Notes: a model not told the origin generated them from the letters alone. DNA of 64,000 bases from Kitasatospora sp. A2-31 (GCF_022288725.1 NZ_JAKNTA010000001.1:434899-498898), one strand, 5' to 3'; positions 45,861 through 56,113 are shown, counted from the first letter of the stretch. A program made the numbers and translations.

Positions 45861-46164
45861 TCCTCCCGGCTCCGCCCCTCCCGGCCCTGCCGGCGCCCTC
45901 CGGGCCCCGCCGCGGCGCGACCGCGCACCGCCTCCCGCCCGCCGGAGCGCATCCCCGGTGCTTCCGGGCAAGAGGGTGACTTCTGGCCACCGCGCGGGGG
46001 AGAATGCGCCTGCCGGTCTGACCTCGAACCACCTGGGGCGGCCAGGCCGCAGGCCCTCCCCGGCGCCGGTCTCCCCCGCGGAACCGCTCCTCGAAGGGTC
46101 GCGTCAAGCATGGGGTGGGGGCCCGGCCTCGGGGAGGCGGGCGAAGGTGCCAGGGAGCGTACGG
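45861..46164. other. 304-bp intergenic region upstream of moxR-like gene
   Basis: No gene, repeat or stable terminator is recognised. Frames upstream of the moxR-like GTG are open but Pro/Arg-rich and unlike the family. Confidence 0.5.
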
Positions 46165-47211
<1,047 letters not shown>

Positions 47212-47212
47212 G

Positions 47213-48535
47213 GTGTCACCGTCCGACGAATCGTCGGGCCTGCGCGCCGGCCTGCGCGGCCTCACCACCCGGGGCCGGTCCTTCCTCGCCGCCGGACTCA
47301 CCGCGGTGGCCTGCTCCTACCTGCTCGACCAGAGCGCGCTGCTGCACGTCGGCGTCCTGCTCGCCGCCCTCCCGCTGGCCGCCGCCCTGCTGCTGGCCGG
47401 CACCCGGTACCGGGTGGCCAGCGGCCGCCGGCTCAGCCCGCACCGGGCCGTCGCCGGCCAGGAGGCCCGGGTCCACCTGCGGATCGACAACGTCTCCCGG
47501 GTGCCCACCGGCCTGCTGCTGCTGGAGGACAAGGTCCCGTACGTGCTCGGGCCGCGCCCGCGCTTCGTGCTGGACCGGGTCGAGCCGCGCGGGCACCACG
47601 AGGTCTCCTACCGGGTCCGCTCCGACCTGCGCGGCCGCTACCCGCTCGGCCCCCTGCAGCTGCGCCTCGCCGACCCGTTCGGGATGTGCGAGCTGAGCCG
47701 TTCCTTCTCCGCCTCCGACGTGCTCACCGTGGTGCCGCAGGTGCAGCAGCTGCCGCACGTCCGGCTCAGCGGCGAGTGGATCGGCCAGGGCGAGAGCCGG
47801 GCCCGCACCCTGGCTCTGGCCGGCGACGACGACGTCATCCTGCGCGAGTACCGTCCCGGCGACGACCTGCGCCGGGTGCACTGGAAGTCCACCGCGCGCT
47901 ACGGCGAGCTGATGGTCCGCCGCGAGGAACAGCCGCAGAAGGCGCGGGCCGCCGTCCTGCTGGACACCCGCGAGATCGGCCACCGGGGCAGCGGCCCGGC
48001 ATCCTCCTTCGAGTGGGCGGTCGGCTGCGCCGCTTCGGTCGCCGTCCACCTGCTGCAGCGCGGCTACCAGACCCGGCTGCTCACCGACCTCGGCCACTGC
48101 GTCCCCGGCCCCGAGGCCGGCGACGGCAACAGCGCGGCCGACGCCTCCGGGCTGATCCTGGACGCGCTCGCCGTGGTCGACCTCTCCGACGGCGCCGGGC
48201 TCTCCCGGGCCGAGGACCCGCTGCGGGCCTCCGGCGAGGGCCTGCTGGTCGCCGTCCTCGGCGACCTGGACGAGGAGCAGACCGCCCGCTTGGCGCGGCT
48301 GCGCACCCGCACCGGCGGCGCGGTGGCCTTCCTGCTCGACACCGGTACCTGGGCCGGCCTGCGGATGGTCGCCCCCGACACCGGCGGGGAGGAGTTCCAG
48401 GCCAGGGTCCGGCAGCTGCGCGAGGCCGGCTGGACCGTCCTGCCGGTCCGCGCCGGGGACTCCGTCCCCGAGCTGTGGCAGGCCGTCGACCGGGCCGAGT
48501 CGCCCTCCCCCTACCGAGAAGAGGCCGGCGCGTGA
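47213..48535 (+). CDS. DUF58 protein
   Basis: 440 residues. Two N-terminal membrane spans (SFLAAGLTAVACSYLL and LLHVGVLLAALPLAAALLLA) precede an immunoglobulin-like region and the DUF58 domain with YRPGDDLRRVHWKSTARYGELMVRREE, the family signature, which is followed by a VWA-like fold. It probably works with the MoxR ATPase encoded immediately upstream (1-nt gap after the stop). The stop overlaps the next gene in GTGA. Confidence 0.92.
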   Translation: MSPSDESSGLRAGLRGLTTRGRSFLAAGLTAVACSYLLDQSALLHVGVLLAALPLAAALLLAGTRYRVASGRRLSPHRAVAGQEARVHLRIDNVSRVPTGLLLLEDKVPYVLGPRPRFVLDRVEPRGHHEVSYRVRSDLRGRYPLGPLQLRLADPFGMCELSRSFSASDVLTVVPQVQQLPHVRLSGEWIGQGESRARTLALAGDDDVILREYRPGDDLRRVHWKSTARYGELMVRREEQPQKARAAVLLDTREIGHRGSGPASSFEWAVGCAASVAVHLLQRGYQTRLLTDLGHCVPGPEAGDGNSAADASGLILDALAVVDLSDGAGLSRAEDPLRASGEGLLVAVLGDLDEEQTARLARLRTRTGGAVAFLLDTGTWAGLRMVAPDTGGEEFQARVRQLREAGWTVLPVRAGDSVPELWQAVDRAESPSPYREEAGA

Positions 48536-50988
48536 CCACCCGGGCCAAACTGACCGTGTACTCGGCGCTGGCCACCGCCCTGGCCGCGCTCTGCCTGACC
48601 CCGCTGCTCACCACGAAGGGCTGGATCCCCCACGCCTACCTGGTGATCGCCGTGGTCTCGGCGGCCGGTGCGGGCCTGCGCCGCACGCCCCTCTACCGCT
48701 GGACGGTGCCGCTCGGGCAGCTGGTCGCCCTGTTCCTGATGCTGCTGATCGGCTTCGCGGGCTCCGCCGCCACGTGGGGCGGCCTGGTGCCCGGCACCCA
48801 CTCGGTGTCCGCGCTCGGCCGGGTCTTCGCCCACGGCCTGGACGACATCCAGCAGTACGCCATCCCGGCCCCGCCCAGCGCGGGCCTGCGCCTCATCCTG
48901 GTCGGCTCCATCGGGCTGATCGCCGTCCTGGTGGACACCGTCGCGGTGACCTACCGGCGCTCGGCCCTGGCCGGACTGCCGCTGCTGGCGCTCTACTCGG
49001 TCGGCAACGGGCTGGCCGGCGACCGCGGCAGCTGGGTCTGGTTCGGCCTCGCGGCCGCCGGCTACCTGGTGCTGCTCTTCGCCGAGGGCCAGGACCGGGT
49101 CTCCCGCTGGGGCCGGGTCTTCCGCGGGACGCCGCGCGGCACCGAGGGCTCCGGGTCGCTCAGCCTGAGCGGCCAGCGGGTCGGCGTGCTCGCCCTCGCG
49201 CTAGCCCTGCTGGTCCCCCCTCTCCTCCCCCAGTGGGACGGCGGCCTGATCCACGCCGGCGGCTCGGGCGGCTCCGGCGGCCCGGGTTCGGGCTCCGGCG
49301 GCGTCAGCAGTCTCGACCCGCTGGTCAGCATGGCCTCGCACCTGACCAACCCCAGCAACGACGAGCTGTTCACGTACGCGATGGACAGCGTCTTCGCCGA
49401 CACCGCGTACCTGCGCACCGGCTCGCTCGACAAGTTCGACGGCACCGCCTGGACGCTCAGCAAGCCGGCGGTCTCCGAGCTCCCGGGCACCTTCCCGCAG
49501 CCGGAGGGCCTGCGGGACCTCAAGGCGCCCACGGTGACCGGCGAGTTCAGGATCGGCAACCGGCTGGAGGAGGGCTGGCTGCCGATGCCCTACCCGGCGT
49601 CCGCGGTCACCGTCCCGAACCGCTCGGACTGGCGGGTCGACACCCTCACCGGCACCGTCGTGCCGAACCGGGACCGGGCGCTCAAGGGCCTGAACTACAA
49701 GGTCGTCGCGCTGGACGTGAAGCCCACGGCGGACGAGCTGCGCAAGGCCCCGCCCGCGCCGTCCAAGATCATGGACCAGTACACCCCGGTGCCCGCGAAC
49801 CTGCCGACGAGCGTCAAACTGCAGGCGGTGGAGCTGACCCGGAACGCGAAGACGCCGTACGACAAGGCGATCGCCCTGCAGAACTGGTTCACCGGCCCGG
49901 AATTCGAGTACACCACCGCCATCAAGGACAGCGGCAGCGGCAGCACCGCGATCGAGGCCTTCCTGCGCGACAAGCGTGGGTTCTGCGTCCACTTCGCCTC
50001 CTCCATGGCGGCGATGGCCCGCACCCTGCAGATCCCGGCCCGGGTCGCGGTCGGCTTCATGCCCGGGAACGCGAAGGCCGGCAACTCGTACTCGGTGACC
50101 GGCCGGATGTACCACGCCTGGCCGGAGCTGTACTTCGAGGGCTACGGCTGGATGCGCTTCGAGCCGACCAAGGGCCTCGGCGTGCAGCCCCGCTACACCT
50201 CACCGGTCGTCGAGCCCACCACCGCCCCGGTCCCGCAGCCGACCCTCACCGCGCAGGCCACCGGGCCGGTCACGTTGCCCTCGGCGGGCAGCAGCTGCGA
50301 CCCCAAGCTGCGCCGGATGGGCGAGTGCGGGGACGAGCAGAAGACCGCCGGCGCGGCGCGGCAGGAGTCCTGGATGCCGTCCTGGCAGGTGCTGGTCGCC
50401 GTCGCCGTGGCACTGCTGGTCGTCGCCCTGCTGCTCACGCCGATGATCTGGCGGACACGGCTGCGCCGCCGCCGCCTGGGCGCGGGCGGGCGGCGCCGGC
50501 CCGGCGGGGACGGCCCGACGGAGCTCACCGACGCCCAGGTACTGGCCGCCTGGGACGAGCTGATCGACTCGGCCTGGGACGCCGGCATCGCACCGGACGA
50601 GTCGCGCACCCCGCGCGCCGCAGCCCGCCGGATCGCGGAGACCGCCGAGCTCGACACCGAGGCGGCGGCCGCCGCCGGGCGGCTGGCGCTGGCCACCGAG
50701 CGGGTCCTCTACGCCCGCTCCGCCCAGCTGTCGGACCAGGTCGCGGCGGACGTCCGGACCGCCCGGGAGGGCCTGAAGGCCGGCGCCGGCCGGGCCGTCC
50801 GGACCAGGGCCGTGCTGCTGCCCCCGTCCTCGGCCCAGCTCTGGTGGCGGATCTCCGACGCGGCACTGGGGGCCCGGCTCGCCCTGCGCCGCCGGGTCGC
50901 CGGGGTGACCGGGGCGGTCACCGGACCGGTACGCCGGGCCCGGGGCCGGCTGCGGCGCCGGGGCGGAGAGGACGACGGCCGGTCCTGA
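48532..50988 (+). CDS. membrane transglutaminase-like protein (TgpA type)
   Basis: 818 residues. About six N-terminal membrane spans (DUF3488/TgpA N-terminal region) precede a large extracytoplasmic part holding the transglutaminase/protease core. Catalytic Cys485 is in RGFCVHFASS, His528 in MYHAWPE and an acidic residue in GWMRFEPT. One more span (VLVAVAVALLVVALLLTPMIW) is followed by a cytosolic DUF4129-like C-terminus. It may cross-link or cleave proteins at the cell surface; the substrate is unknown. Last gene of the MoxR-DUF58-transglutaminase operon. Confidence 0.93.
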   Translation: MTTRAKLTVYSALATALAALCLTPLLTTKGWIPHAYLVIAVVSAAGAGLRRTPLYRWTVPLGQLVALFLMLLIGFAGSAATWGGLVPGTHSVSALGRVFAHGLDDIQQYAIPAPPSAGLRLILVGSIGLIAVLVDTVAVTYRRSALAGLPLLALYSVGNGLAGDRGSWVWFGLAAAGYLVLLFAEGQDRVSRWGRVFRGTPRGTEGSGSLSLSGQRVGVLALALALLVPPLLPQWDGGLIHAGGSGGSGGPGSGSGGVSSLDPLVSMASHLTNPSNDELFTYAMDSVFADTAYLRTGSLDKFDGTAWTLSKPAVSELPGTFPQPEGLRDLKAPTVTGEFRIGNRLEEGWLPMPYPASAVTVPNRSDWRVDTLTGTVVPNRDRALKGLNYKVVALDVKPTADELRKAPPAPSKIMDQYTPVPANLPTSVKLQAVELTRNAKTPYDKAIALQNWFTGPEFEYTTAIKDSGSGSTAIEAFLRDKRGFCVHFASSMAAMARTLQIPARVAVGFMPGNAKAGNSYSVTGRMYHAWPELYFEGYGWMRFEPTKGLGVQPRYTSPVVEPTTAPVPQPTLTAQATGPVTLPSAGSSCDPKLRRMGECGDEQKTAGAARQESWMPSWQVLVAVAVALLVVALLLTPMIWRTRLRRRRLGAGGRRRPGGDGPTELTDAQVLAAWDELIDSAWDAGIAPDESRTPRAAARRIAETAELDTEAAAAAGRLALATERVLYARSAQLSDQVAADVRTAREGLKAGAGRAVRTRAVLLPPSSAQLWWRISDAALGARLALRRRVAGVTGAVTGPVRRARGRLRRRGGEDDGRS

Positions 50989-51000
50989 GACCGGGCAGCC

Positions 51001-51029
51001 GGGACCGGAGCCGCCGCGGCTCCGGTCCC
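51001..51029 (+). terminator. terminator of MoxR operon
   Basis: Perfect 13-bp stem (51001-51013 with 51017-51029), loop CCG, 12 nt past the transglutaminase stop. Confidence 0.75.
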
Positions 51030-51082
51030 GGACCGGGTGCAGGACCCCGCTCACGGGTGGTAGGGGCCCGAAAGCGCTCGCA

Positions 51083-51129
51083 AACGCCGAGGGCGGGCAG
51101 TCGGATCGACTGCCCGCCCTCTCGGCGTT
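51083..51129. terminator. long hairpin between convergent genes
   Basis: Stem of about 21 bp with a 2-nt bulge, ACGCCGAGGGCGGGCAGTCG-type arm, loop GAT, between the transglutaminase and DUF3040 genes. Likely terminates both directions. Confidence 0.75.
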
Positions 51130-51187
51130 CGTGAGGCCCGGTTCCGCCCGGTTCGTACGGCGGGGGCCGCGGGGGCCGCGGGGCCGC

Positions 51188-51577
51188 TCAGAACCCGCCG
51201 GTCTGCTCGTCCCTGCGTCGCTGCCAGCGCTGCTCCACCCGGTCCATCATCCCCGCCTTGCGGCGCGGAGCGGCGGCCGGCCGGGGGCCGGCGGCCTGAC
51301 CTGCGGAACCCCGGCGCCAACCCGTCAGAGCGAAGACCGCACACCCCAGCATCACCAGGAACCCGACGACGCTGACCCAGATCTGGTCGGGGACGACCAT
51401 GCCGCCCATCAGCAGGCCGACACCCACCACGAAGCCTCCGACGGCCAGGTAGACCCGCCGACGGGTGTAGGTGCGCAGCCCGGTTCCCTCGAGCGCCGAC
51501 GCGAATTTGGGATCTTCGGCATACAGCGCTCGCTCCATCTGGTCGAGCAGTCGCTGCTCGTGCTCCGAGAGCGGCAC
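51188..51577 (-). CDS. DUF3040 membrane protein
   Basis: 129 residues. An N-terminal cytosolic helix MPLSEHEQRLLDQMERALYA (the DUF3040 signature), two membrane spans (VYLAVGGFVVGVGLLMGG and IWVSVVGFLVMLGCAVFAL) and a basic, disordered C-terminus. Actinobacteria-specific; function unknown. GTG start with GGAGG 5 nt upstream; that site overlaps the stop of a small upstream open frame. Confidence 0.9.
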   Translation of the reverse strand: MPLSEHEQRLLDQMERALYAEDPKFASALEGTGLRTYTRRRVYLAVGGFVVGVGLLMGGMVVPDQIWVSVVGFLVMLGCAVFALTGWRRGSAGQAAGPRPAAAPRRKAGMMDRVEQRWQRRRDEQTGGF

Positions 51578-52009
51578 GGAGTCCTCCTACTCGTCGGTCG
51601 CGGGTGCGACCGGTCCGCCGCCCCGGTCGGGGAGGCAAGTCCAATCAGCCATGAGAACGCGCGGTCGGACGCCTGTGCGGGGGCCCGGGCCCGTGTCGTC
51701 CATATGCCCCGAGCGTCCGGCTGTCATGCTTTCCGGCTTTACCCAGATCATACGGTCCACGGGCCCGTTCCGGGGTGGTCGACCACGCGCGGGACGGGCC
51801 GCATGGGACGGTCCGCGCCGCACTGGACTCAACGCCGTCCGGCCCGGACAAGTGCCCGATCCCCTGGAATGGGTCCGGAGCTGGGCAGCTCCGGCGGGGA
51901 CGGCACGGATCCGGCGGGGAGCGGAGGCGGAGCCGAGGTGCAGGGGCGTGCCCCCGCGGCCGACCGGACGGAGGCCGGCGCAGGGCCGCCCCCCCTGCTC
52001 ATCGCCGGG
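51578..52009. other. 432-bp region with a possible 46-residue leader ORF
   Basis: On the minus strand, ATG at 51727 opens a 46-codon frame ending at 51587, whose TAG overlaps the Shine-Dalgarno of the DUF3040 gene. TATGAT (51747-51752, read leftward) is a good minus-10 without a clear minus-35. The remainder toward 52009 has no recognisable gene. Confidence 0.35.
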
Positions 52010-52762
52010 TCACGCCAGGGTGGCCAGCAGGTGGAGCTGGGTCGCCACCGCGTGGAACGCCGGCTGTCCGGCGGCGGCCTCCTCCAGCTTGAGCAGCGCC
52101 TCCAGCGCCCCCGGCTCGGTGTCCACCAGGACGCCCGGCACCAGGTCGGCGAAGACCCGGACGCCGTGCACCGAGTCCACCCGCAGACCGGCGCCGACGG
52201 CCAGCCGGTCGAGCTCGTCGCCGGTGAAGCGGCGCGGCATCGGGTCGTTCCCGCCCCAGCGGCCGTCGGGGGCGTCCAGCACCGTGCGGGCGTCGTTGAA
52301 GTGGCCCCCGAGCGCGCGGGCGAGCACCGCACCGTTGCGGTTGGCGGCCAGCAGGCTGACGAAGCCGCCGCGGCGCAGGGTGGCGGCCAGGCTGCCGAGC
52401 GCCTCGGCCGGGTCGTCCACGACCTCCAGCACGCCGTGGCAGAGCACCGCGTCCACGCTGCCGGGGGCGATCAGCTCGGGCAGCGTCTGGGTGTCGCCCT
52501 GGACGGCGCGCACCAGGTCGGTCACGCCGGCCTCGGCGGCCCGGCGCTCCAGCGCGAACAGCGCGTCGGGGCTCGGGTCGACGACGGTGACGCGGTGGCC
52601 CAGCCGGGCGACCGGGACGGCGAAGTTGCCGGTGCCGCCGCCGGTGTCGACCACGTCCAACACCGGCTGGTCCAGCTCGGCCGCCCGCTTCTCCAGGGCT
52701 GCGCGCACCACCTCCCAGACCACGGCGGTACGCAGGGCGCTGCGGGGACGCGTCGGGTACAA
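52010..52762 (-). CDS. SAM-dependent methyltransferase
   Basis: 250-residue class I methyltransferase. Motif I VVDTGGGTGNFAVPVA (about 37-52), motif II VTVVDPSPDAL, then VDAVLCHGVLEVVDDPAEAL and the post-motif LRRGGFVSLLAANRNG. The layout resembles CmoM/SmtA-type enzymes, but the substrate cannot be told. TTG start with GAGGAG 8 nt upstream. Confidence 0.87.
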   Translation of the reverse strand: MYPTRPRSALRTAVVWEVVRAALEKRAAELDQPVLDVVDTGGGTGNFAVPVARLGHRVTVVDPSPDALFALERRAAEAGVTDLVRAVQGDTQTLPELIAPGSVDAVLCHGVLEVVDDPAEALGSLAATLRRGGFVSLLAANRNGAVLARALGGHFNDARTVLDAPDGRWGGNDPMPRRFTGDELDRLAVGAGLRVDSVHGVRVFADLVPGVLVDTEPGALEALLKLEEAAAGQPAFHAVATQLHLLATLA

Positions 52763-52833
52763 GGCGGGGCTCCTCGGCAGATCGATCGGATGGCCTCCAC
52801 CTTAGACCGGTCGGTGCGCCCCGGTGCCGCCGG

Positions 52834-53406
52834 TCACCCCCGGGGATCCGGGTCGCCGGCGGCCTCGCCGTCCAGTGGCAGCCGCGGTGCGGGCGGCACC
52901 GGGTGCAGCCCGAGCAGCCGCTCGACCAGACGGAGGAAGAGCGCGCAGTTGCGGATCAGGTCGTCGGCGTCACGGGCCGAGGCCGCCCCCGTGATCCCGG
53001 CCTCCGCGGCGGCCCGGCGGCGTGCGCCCGCCGCGAAGTAGGGCGCCCACTCGGCGAGCTCGGGCGCGGCCTCGGGCAGGACCTCCCAGGCGCTGCGGAT
53101 GGCCTGCCGCCGCCGGGCGCTCTTCTCCGGCCGGCCGCGGACGGCGAGCACGGCCGCGACCGTGCGCAGCGCGGCCAGGTGGGCGGCCGCGTAGCGCTCC
53201 AGCGGGTCCTCCAGGGCGCGAGCCCGGGCGAGGGTGCGGTGCGCCTCGGCGAGCAGGTCGAGTGCGGCCGGCGGGGCGGCGACCCGGCGCAGCACCGGGT
53301 GGACGTCGGCACCGGCCGGGGCGGCGGCGGACGGGCGGTGGGAGCCCGGGCGATGGGCGGCGGAGTGGAGGCGGGCGGTGACGTTCTCAGGGTGGCCGAT
53401 GGTCAT
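52834..53406 (-). CDS. SAV_6107-type HEPN-domain protein
   Basis: 190 residues. After a disordered N-terminus, residues about 50-160 form a helical bundle: ALDLLAEAHRTLARAR, then LERYAAAHLAALRTVAAVLAVRG and IRSAWEVLPEAAPELAEWAPYF, the pattern I associate with the Streptomyces SAV_6107 HEPN family. RYAAAH fits R-x4-H, but it lies in an early helix, so RNase activity is uncertain. There is no nearby MNT or toxin partner. The ATG at 53406 has GGGGGAGA close upstream. Confidence 0.75.
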   Translation of the reverse strand: MTIGHPENVTARLHSAAHRPGSHRPSAAAPAGADVHPVLRRVAAPPAALDLLAEAHRTLARARALEDPLERYAAAHLAALRTVAAVLAVRGRPEKSARRRQAIRSAWEVLPEAAPELAEWAPYFAAGARRRAAAEAGITGAASARDADDLIRNCALFLRLVERLLGLHPVPPAPRLPLDGEAAGDPDPRG

Positions 53407-53970
53407 GGTCTCCCCCGTTCCGAGGCAGCGCGCGGGCCGGACGGCCCGTGCTCCTCCATGGTGAACGGCGCCACTGACAATGCGTCGGGTGCGGCCCGGG
53501 GCAGTCCCCGGGCCGCCCCCGGACGTGCGTGCGGGCGGCAGCCGCCGACCGTCTCCCTCCGCCGGTCCGCGTCCTGCCGCCCCGCACCCGCCGAACCGCC
53601 GTCCCCCCGCGGGCGGCGCTTCGGATTCCCCGGGTCGCCGGTCCCCCCTGACCCGCTCCGCCGCCCCGTGTCGGCGGTGCGCGCCTGCGGCCGGCTCCGG
53701 TGCGGACCCGCCGGTGGCGGCCGCCGTCCCCGTGAACCGGCGCCGCCACGTGTCCGCAGCCCCGGGCGCGGCGCCCGACGCGCCGCCTCCCGGTGCCCAC
53801 CACTCTCCCGTCTCCGCAGGTCGGGGGCCATCCGCTCGGGTACTCAAGTGCGGTTCTGAGTATCCGTACTCACTCGGCGGGCCCCGGGAACCGACGAGCA
53901 CGGCTCCGGCGTCCCGGTACGGTACGGCGGGCCGGACGGATCCGGCACCCGCCCCGTCGAGGAGGACCGG
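53407..53970. other. 564-bp divergent intergenic region
   Basis: It separates the HEPN gene (leftward) from the DUF4126 gene (rightward). No gene is recognised; most of it is extremely GC-rich. The only AT-richer part is the half-site cluster at 53841-53872. Confidence 0.55.
53841..53872. promoter_or_regulatory. TACTCA/TGAGTA/TACTCA half-site cluster
   Basis: TACTCA (53841-53846), TGAGTA (53857-53862) and TACTCA (53867-53872) form two overlapping inverted repeats, the second a perfect 16-bp palindrome TGAGTATCCGTACTCA. The cluster lies about 100 bp upstream of the DUF4126 gene. Likely an operator; the regulator is unknown. Confidence 0.5.
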
Positions 53971-54603
53971 ATGACGATCGTGCCGCTGATCTTCACCAGC
54001 GGACTGGCCAGCGGGATCAACGCCTACGCGGTGGTCCTGCTGCTCGGCCTGCTGGGCCGGTTCGGCGGGGCCGACTCGGTGCCGCCCGCGCTGGAGCGCA
54101 CCGACGTGCTGGCCGCCGCGGCCGTCCTGTTCCTGCTGGAGGCGGTGGCCGACAAGATCCCGTACGTGGACAGCCTCTGGGACGCCGTCCACACCGTGGT
54201 CCGCCCCATCGCCGGCGCGACGGTCGGGGCGCTGCTCGCGAGCGCCGATCCGGGCTCGCTGGGCGAGGTCGCGGCGGGGGCGATGGGCGGCACCACCGCA
54301 CTGGTCAGCCACCTGGTGAAGGCCTCGCTGCGGATGGCGGTGAACACCTCTCCCGAGCCCGCGAGCAACATCGCGGTCAGCCTGGCCGAGGACCTGGCGG
54401 TGGCCGGCCTGGTCACCCTGGCGATCTTCCACCCGTGGCTGGCCGCCTCGCTCGCCGCCGTCCTGCTGGCCGCGGGCCTGCTGCTGGTCTGGTTCGCGAT
54501 CAACCGGATCCGCGCCTTCCGGGCCCGCCGGCGCGAGCGGAAGGCCGCCCGGGCGGCCGGCCGGGCGGCACCGGCGGCGGGGGTGCCCGCAGCCCGGCCA
54601 TAG
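53971..54603 (+). CDS. DUF4126 membrane protein
   Basis: 210 residues with about four or five membrane spans, starting PLIFTSGLASGINAYAVVLLLG, as in DUF4126. Other spans are AAAAVLFLLEAVADKIPY and ASLAAVLLAAGLLLVWFAI. The C-terminus is basic (RARRRERKAAR). Function unknown. ATG with GAGGAGG 5 nt upstream. It ends 10 bp before the CrtI-like gene. Confidence 0.9.
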   Translation: MTIVPLIFTSGLASGINAYAVVLLLGLLGRFGGADSVPPALERTDVLAAAAVLFLLEAVADKIPYVDSLWDAVHTVVRPIAGATVGALLASADPGSLGEVAAGAMGGTTALVSHLVKASLRMAVNTSPEPASNIAVSLAEDLAVAGLVTLAIFHPWLAASLAAVLLAAGLLLVWFAINRIRAFRARRRERKAARAAGRAAPAAGVPAARP

Positions 54604-54606
54604 GAT
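54601..54606 (+). promoter_or_regulatory. minus-10 TAGGAT with leaderless spacing
   Basis: TAGGAT overlaps the DUF4126 stop codon (TAG) and ends 7 nt before the ATG of the CrtI-like gene. There is no Shine-Dalgarno, so a leaderless transcript from here is plausible in addition to read-through. Confidence 0.4.
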
Positions 54607-54613
54607 TCGGGCC

Positions 54614-56113
54614 ATGGCACGGATCGTCATCATCGGCGCAGGAATGAGCGGGCTCGCGGCGGCCTCCCGGCTGGCGACCCTGGGACACCGGGTGACGGTC
54701 TGCGAGGCGGGCGCCACGTACGGCGGCATGGTCGGCCGCTACGAGCGGGACGGCTTCGCCTTCGACACCGGCCCCGGCCTGCTCACCCTGCCGGCGGTCT
54801 ACCGCGACCTCGCGCTGAAGACCGGCAAGGAGCCGTTGGAGCAGCTGGTCGAGCTGGCCCCGGTCGACCCGGAGAGCCGCCACCTGCTGCCCGACGGCAC
54901 CGACCTGGTGCTGCCCAACGCCTCCCGGGGCGGCGTCGTCCAGGCGCTGGACGGCGCGTTCGGTCCCGGTGCGGGCGCCCGGTGGGCCGAGGTGATGAAC
55001 CACGGCCGCACGGTCTGGGAGGCCACCCGTCGCCCGCTGCTGGAGGAGCCGCTCCCGGCCGACCGCACGGCACTGCACACCGACCCCTACCCCGTCCCGC
55101 CGCAGCGCGGACTGCTCGCCCGGCTGCGCGGCCCGCGCGAGTGGACCCTCGCCGACGTGGCGCGGCACCAGCTGGGCGGCCACCCGGGCCTGACCGCGTT
55201 GCTGAACGAACACGCCCTGCGGTTCGGTTTCGTCCCCGACACCGCACCCGCCGGCGCGACCGTGCTGCCGTACATGGAGCTGTCCTTCGGCGTCTGGTAC
55301 GTCAAGGGCGGCATCCGCGCGCTGGCCGGCGCCGTCCACCGGCGGTGCGAGCAGCGCGGAGTGGAGTTCCGCTTCGGCACCCCGGTCACGAGGGTGCTGG
55401 AGAAGGACGGCCGCGCGTGCGGCGTGGAGACCGCCGAGGGCCCCGTCGAGGCCGACCTGGTGATCTCCTCCATGGACGCCCGGACGCTGTTCCACGACCG
55501 GGTCGCGCAGTGGCCCGGCGGCGATCCGCAGGTGGGGGGGCACTCCGAGGTGCTCACGGGGCGGTTCGTCGTCCTGCTCGCCCTGCGCGGGGCCCGGCCC
55601 GCGGGCACCGCGCACCGCACCGTGGTGCACGCCGCCGTCCCGGCGCGGGAGATCGACGCGCTGACCCGCTCGGCCGGCCTCTGCGAACGTCCGACGGTGC
55701 AGGTGCTGCGCCCGGACGACCCGGCGCTGCGTCCCGACGACGACCACGAGACCGTCGTGCTCACCGCCACCGTCCCGGTGCAGGGCGACGTCGACTGGAC
55801 GGCGCCGGGCGTCTCCGAGCGCTACGCGGACCGGCTGCTGGAGCACGTCGACGCGGCCGGTCTCGGCCTGCGCGAGCGGGTGCTGTGGCGGGTCGTCCGG
55901 ACGCCCGAGGACACCCGCCGGGAGACCGCGGCGTTCGGCGGCGCCGTGCACCGGCCGGCCCTCGCCGGACGCGGCGGGGACTGGCTGCAGCTCGCCACCG
56001 AGTCGCCGGTGCCCGGCCTCCGTCTGATCGGCGGCGCCGCCCACCCCGGCGGCGGGCTGGCCCGCGTCGGGATGTCGGCCTGCATCGTGGCCGGCCTCGT
56101 CGGCCCGGCCTGA
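54614..56113 (+). CDS. CrtI-like FAD-dependent phytoene desaturase-family oxidoreductase
   Basis: 499 residues. The N-terminal dinucleotide-binding motif IVIIGAGMSGLAAASRL and the CrtI pattern ATYGGMVGRYERDGFAFDTGPGLLTLP are clear. The C-terminal FAD contact is RLIGGAAHPGGGLARVGMSA. Carotenoid desaturases/isomerases and related prenyl-lipid reductases share this plan. No phytoene synthase or other carotenoid gene lies in the window, so carotenoid synthesis is not established. Confidence 0.85.
   Translation: MARIVIIGAGMSGLAAASRLATLGHRVTVCEAGATYGGMVGRYERDGFAFDTGPGLLTLPAVYRDLALKTGKEPLEQLVELAPVDPESRHLLPDGTDLVLPNASRGGVVQALDGAFGPGAGARWAEVMNHGRTVWEATRRPLLEEPLPADRTALHTDPYPVPPQRGLLARLRGPREWTLADVARHQLGGHPGLTALLNEHALRFGFVPDTAPAGATVLPYMELSFGVWYVKGGIRALAGAVHRRCEQRGVEFRFGTPVTRVLEKDGRACGVETAEGPVEADLVISSMDARTLFHDRVAQWPGGDPQVGGHSEVLTGRFVVLLALRGARPAGTAHRTVVHAAVPAREIDALTRSAGLCERPTVQVLRPDDPALRPDDDHETVVLTATVPVQGDVDWTAPGVSERYADRLLEHVDAAGLGLRERVLWRVVRTPEDTRRETAAFGGAVHRPALAGRGGDWLQLATESPVPGLRLIGGAAHPGGGLARVGMSACIVAGLVGPA

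Noticed and set aside
45958..46164. N-terminal extension of the MoxR ATPase
   Set aside because: The frame is open but has Pro/Arg-rich composition and no ribosome site. The GTG at 46165 has AGGGAG at a good distance.
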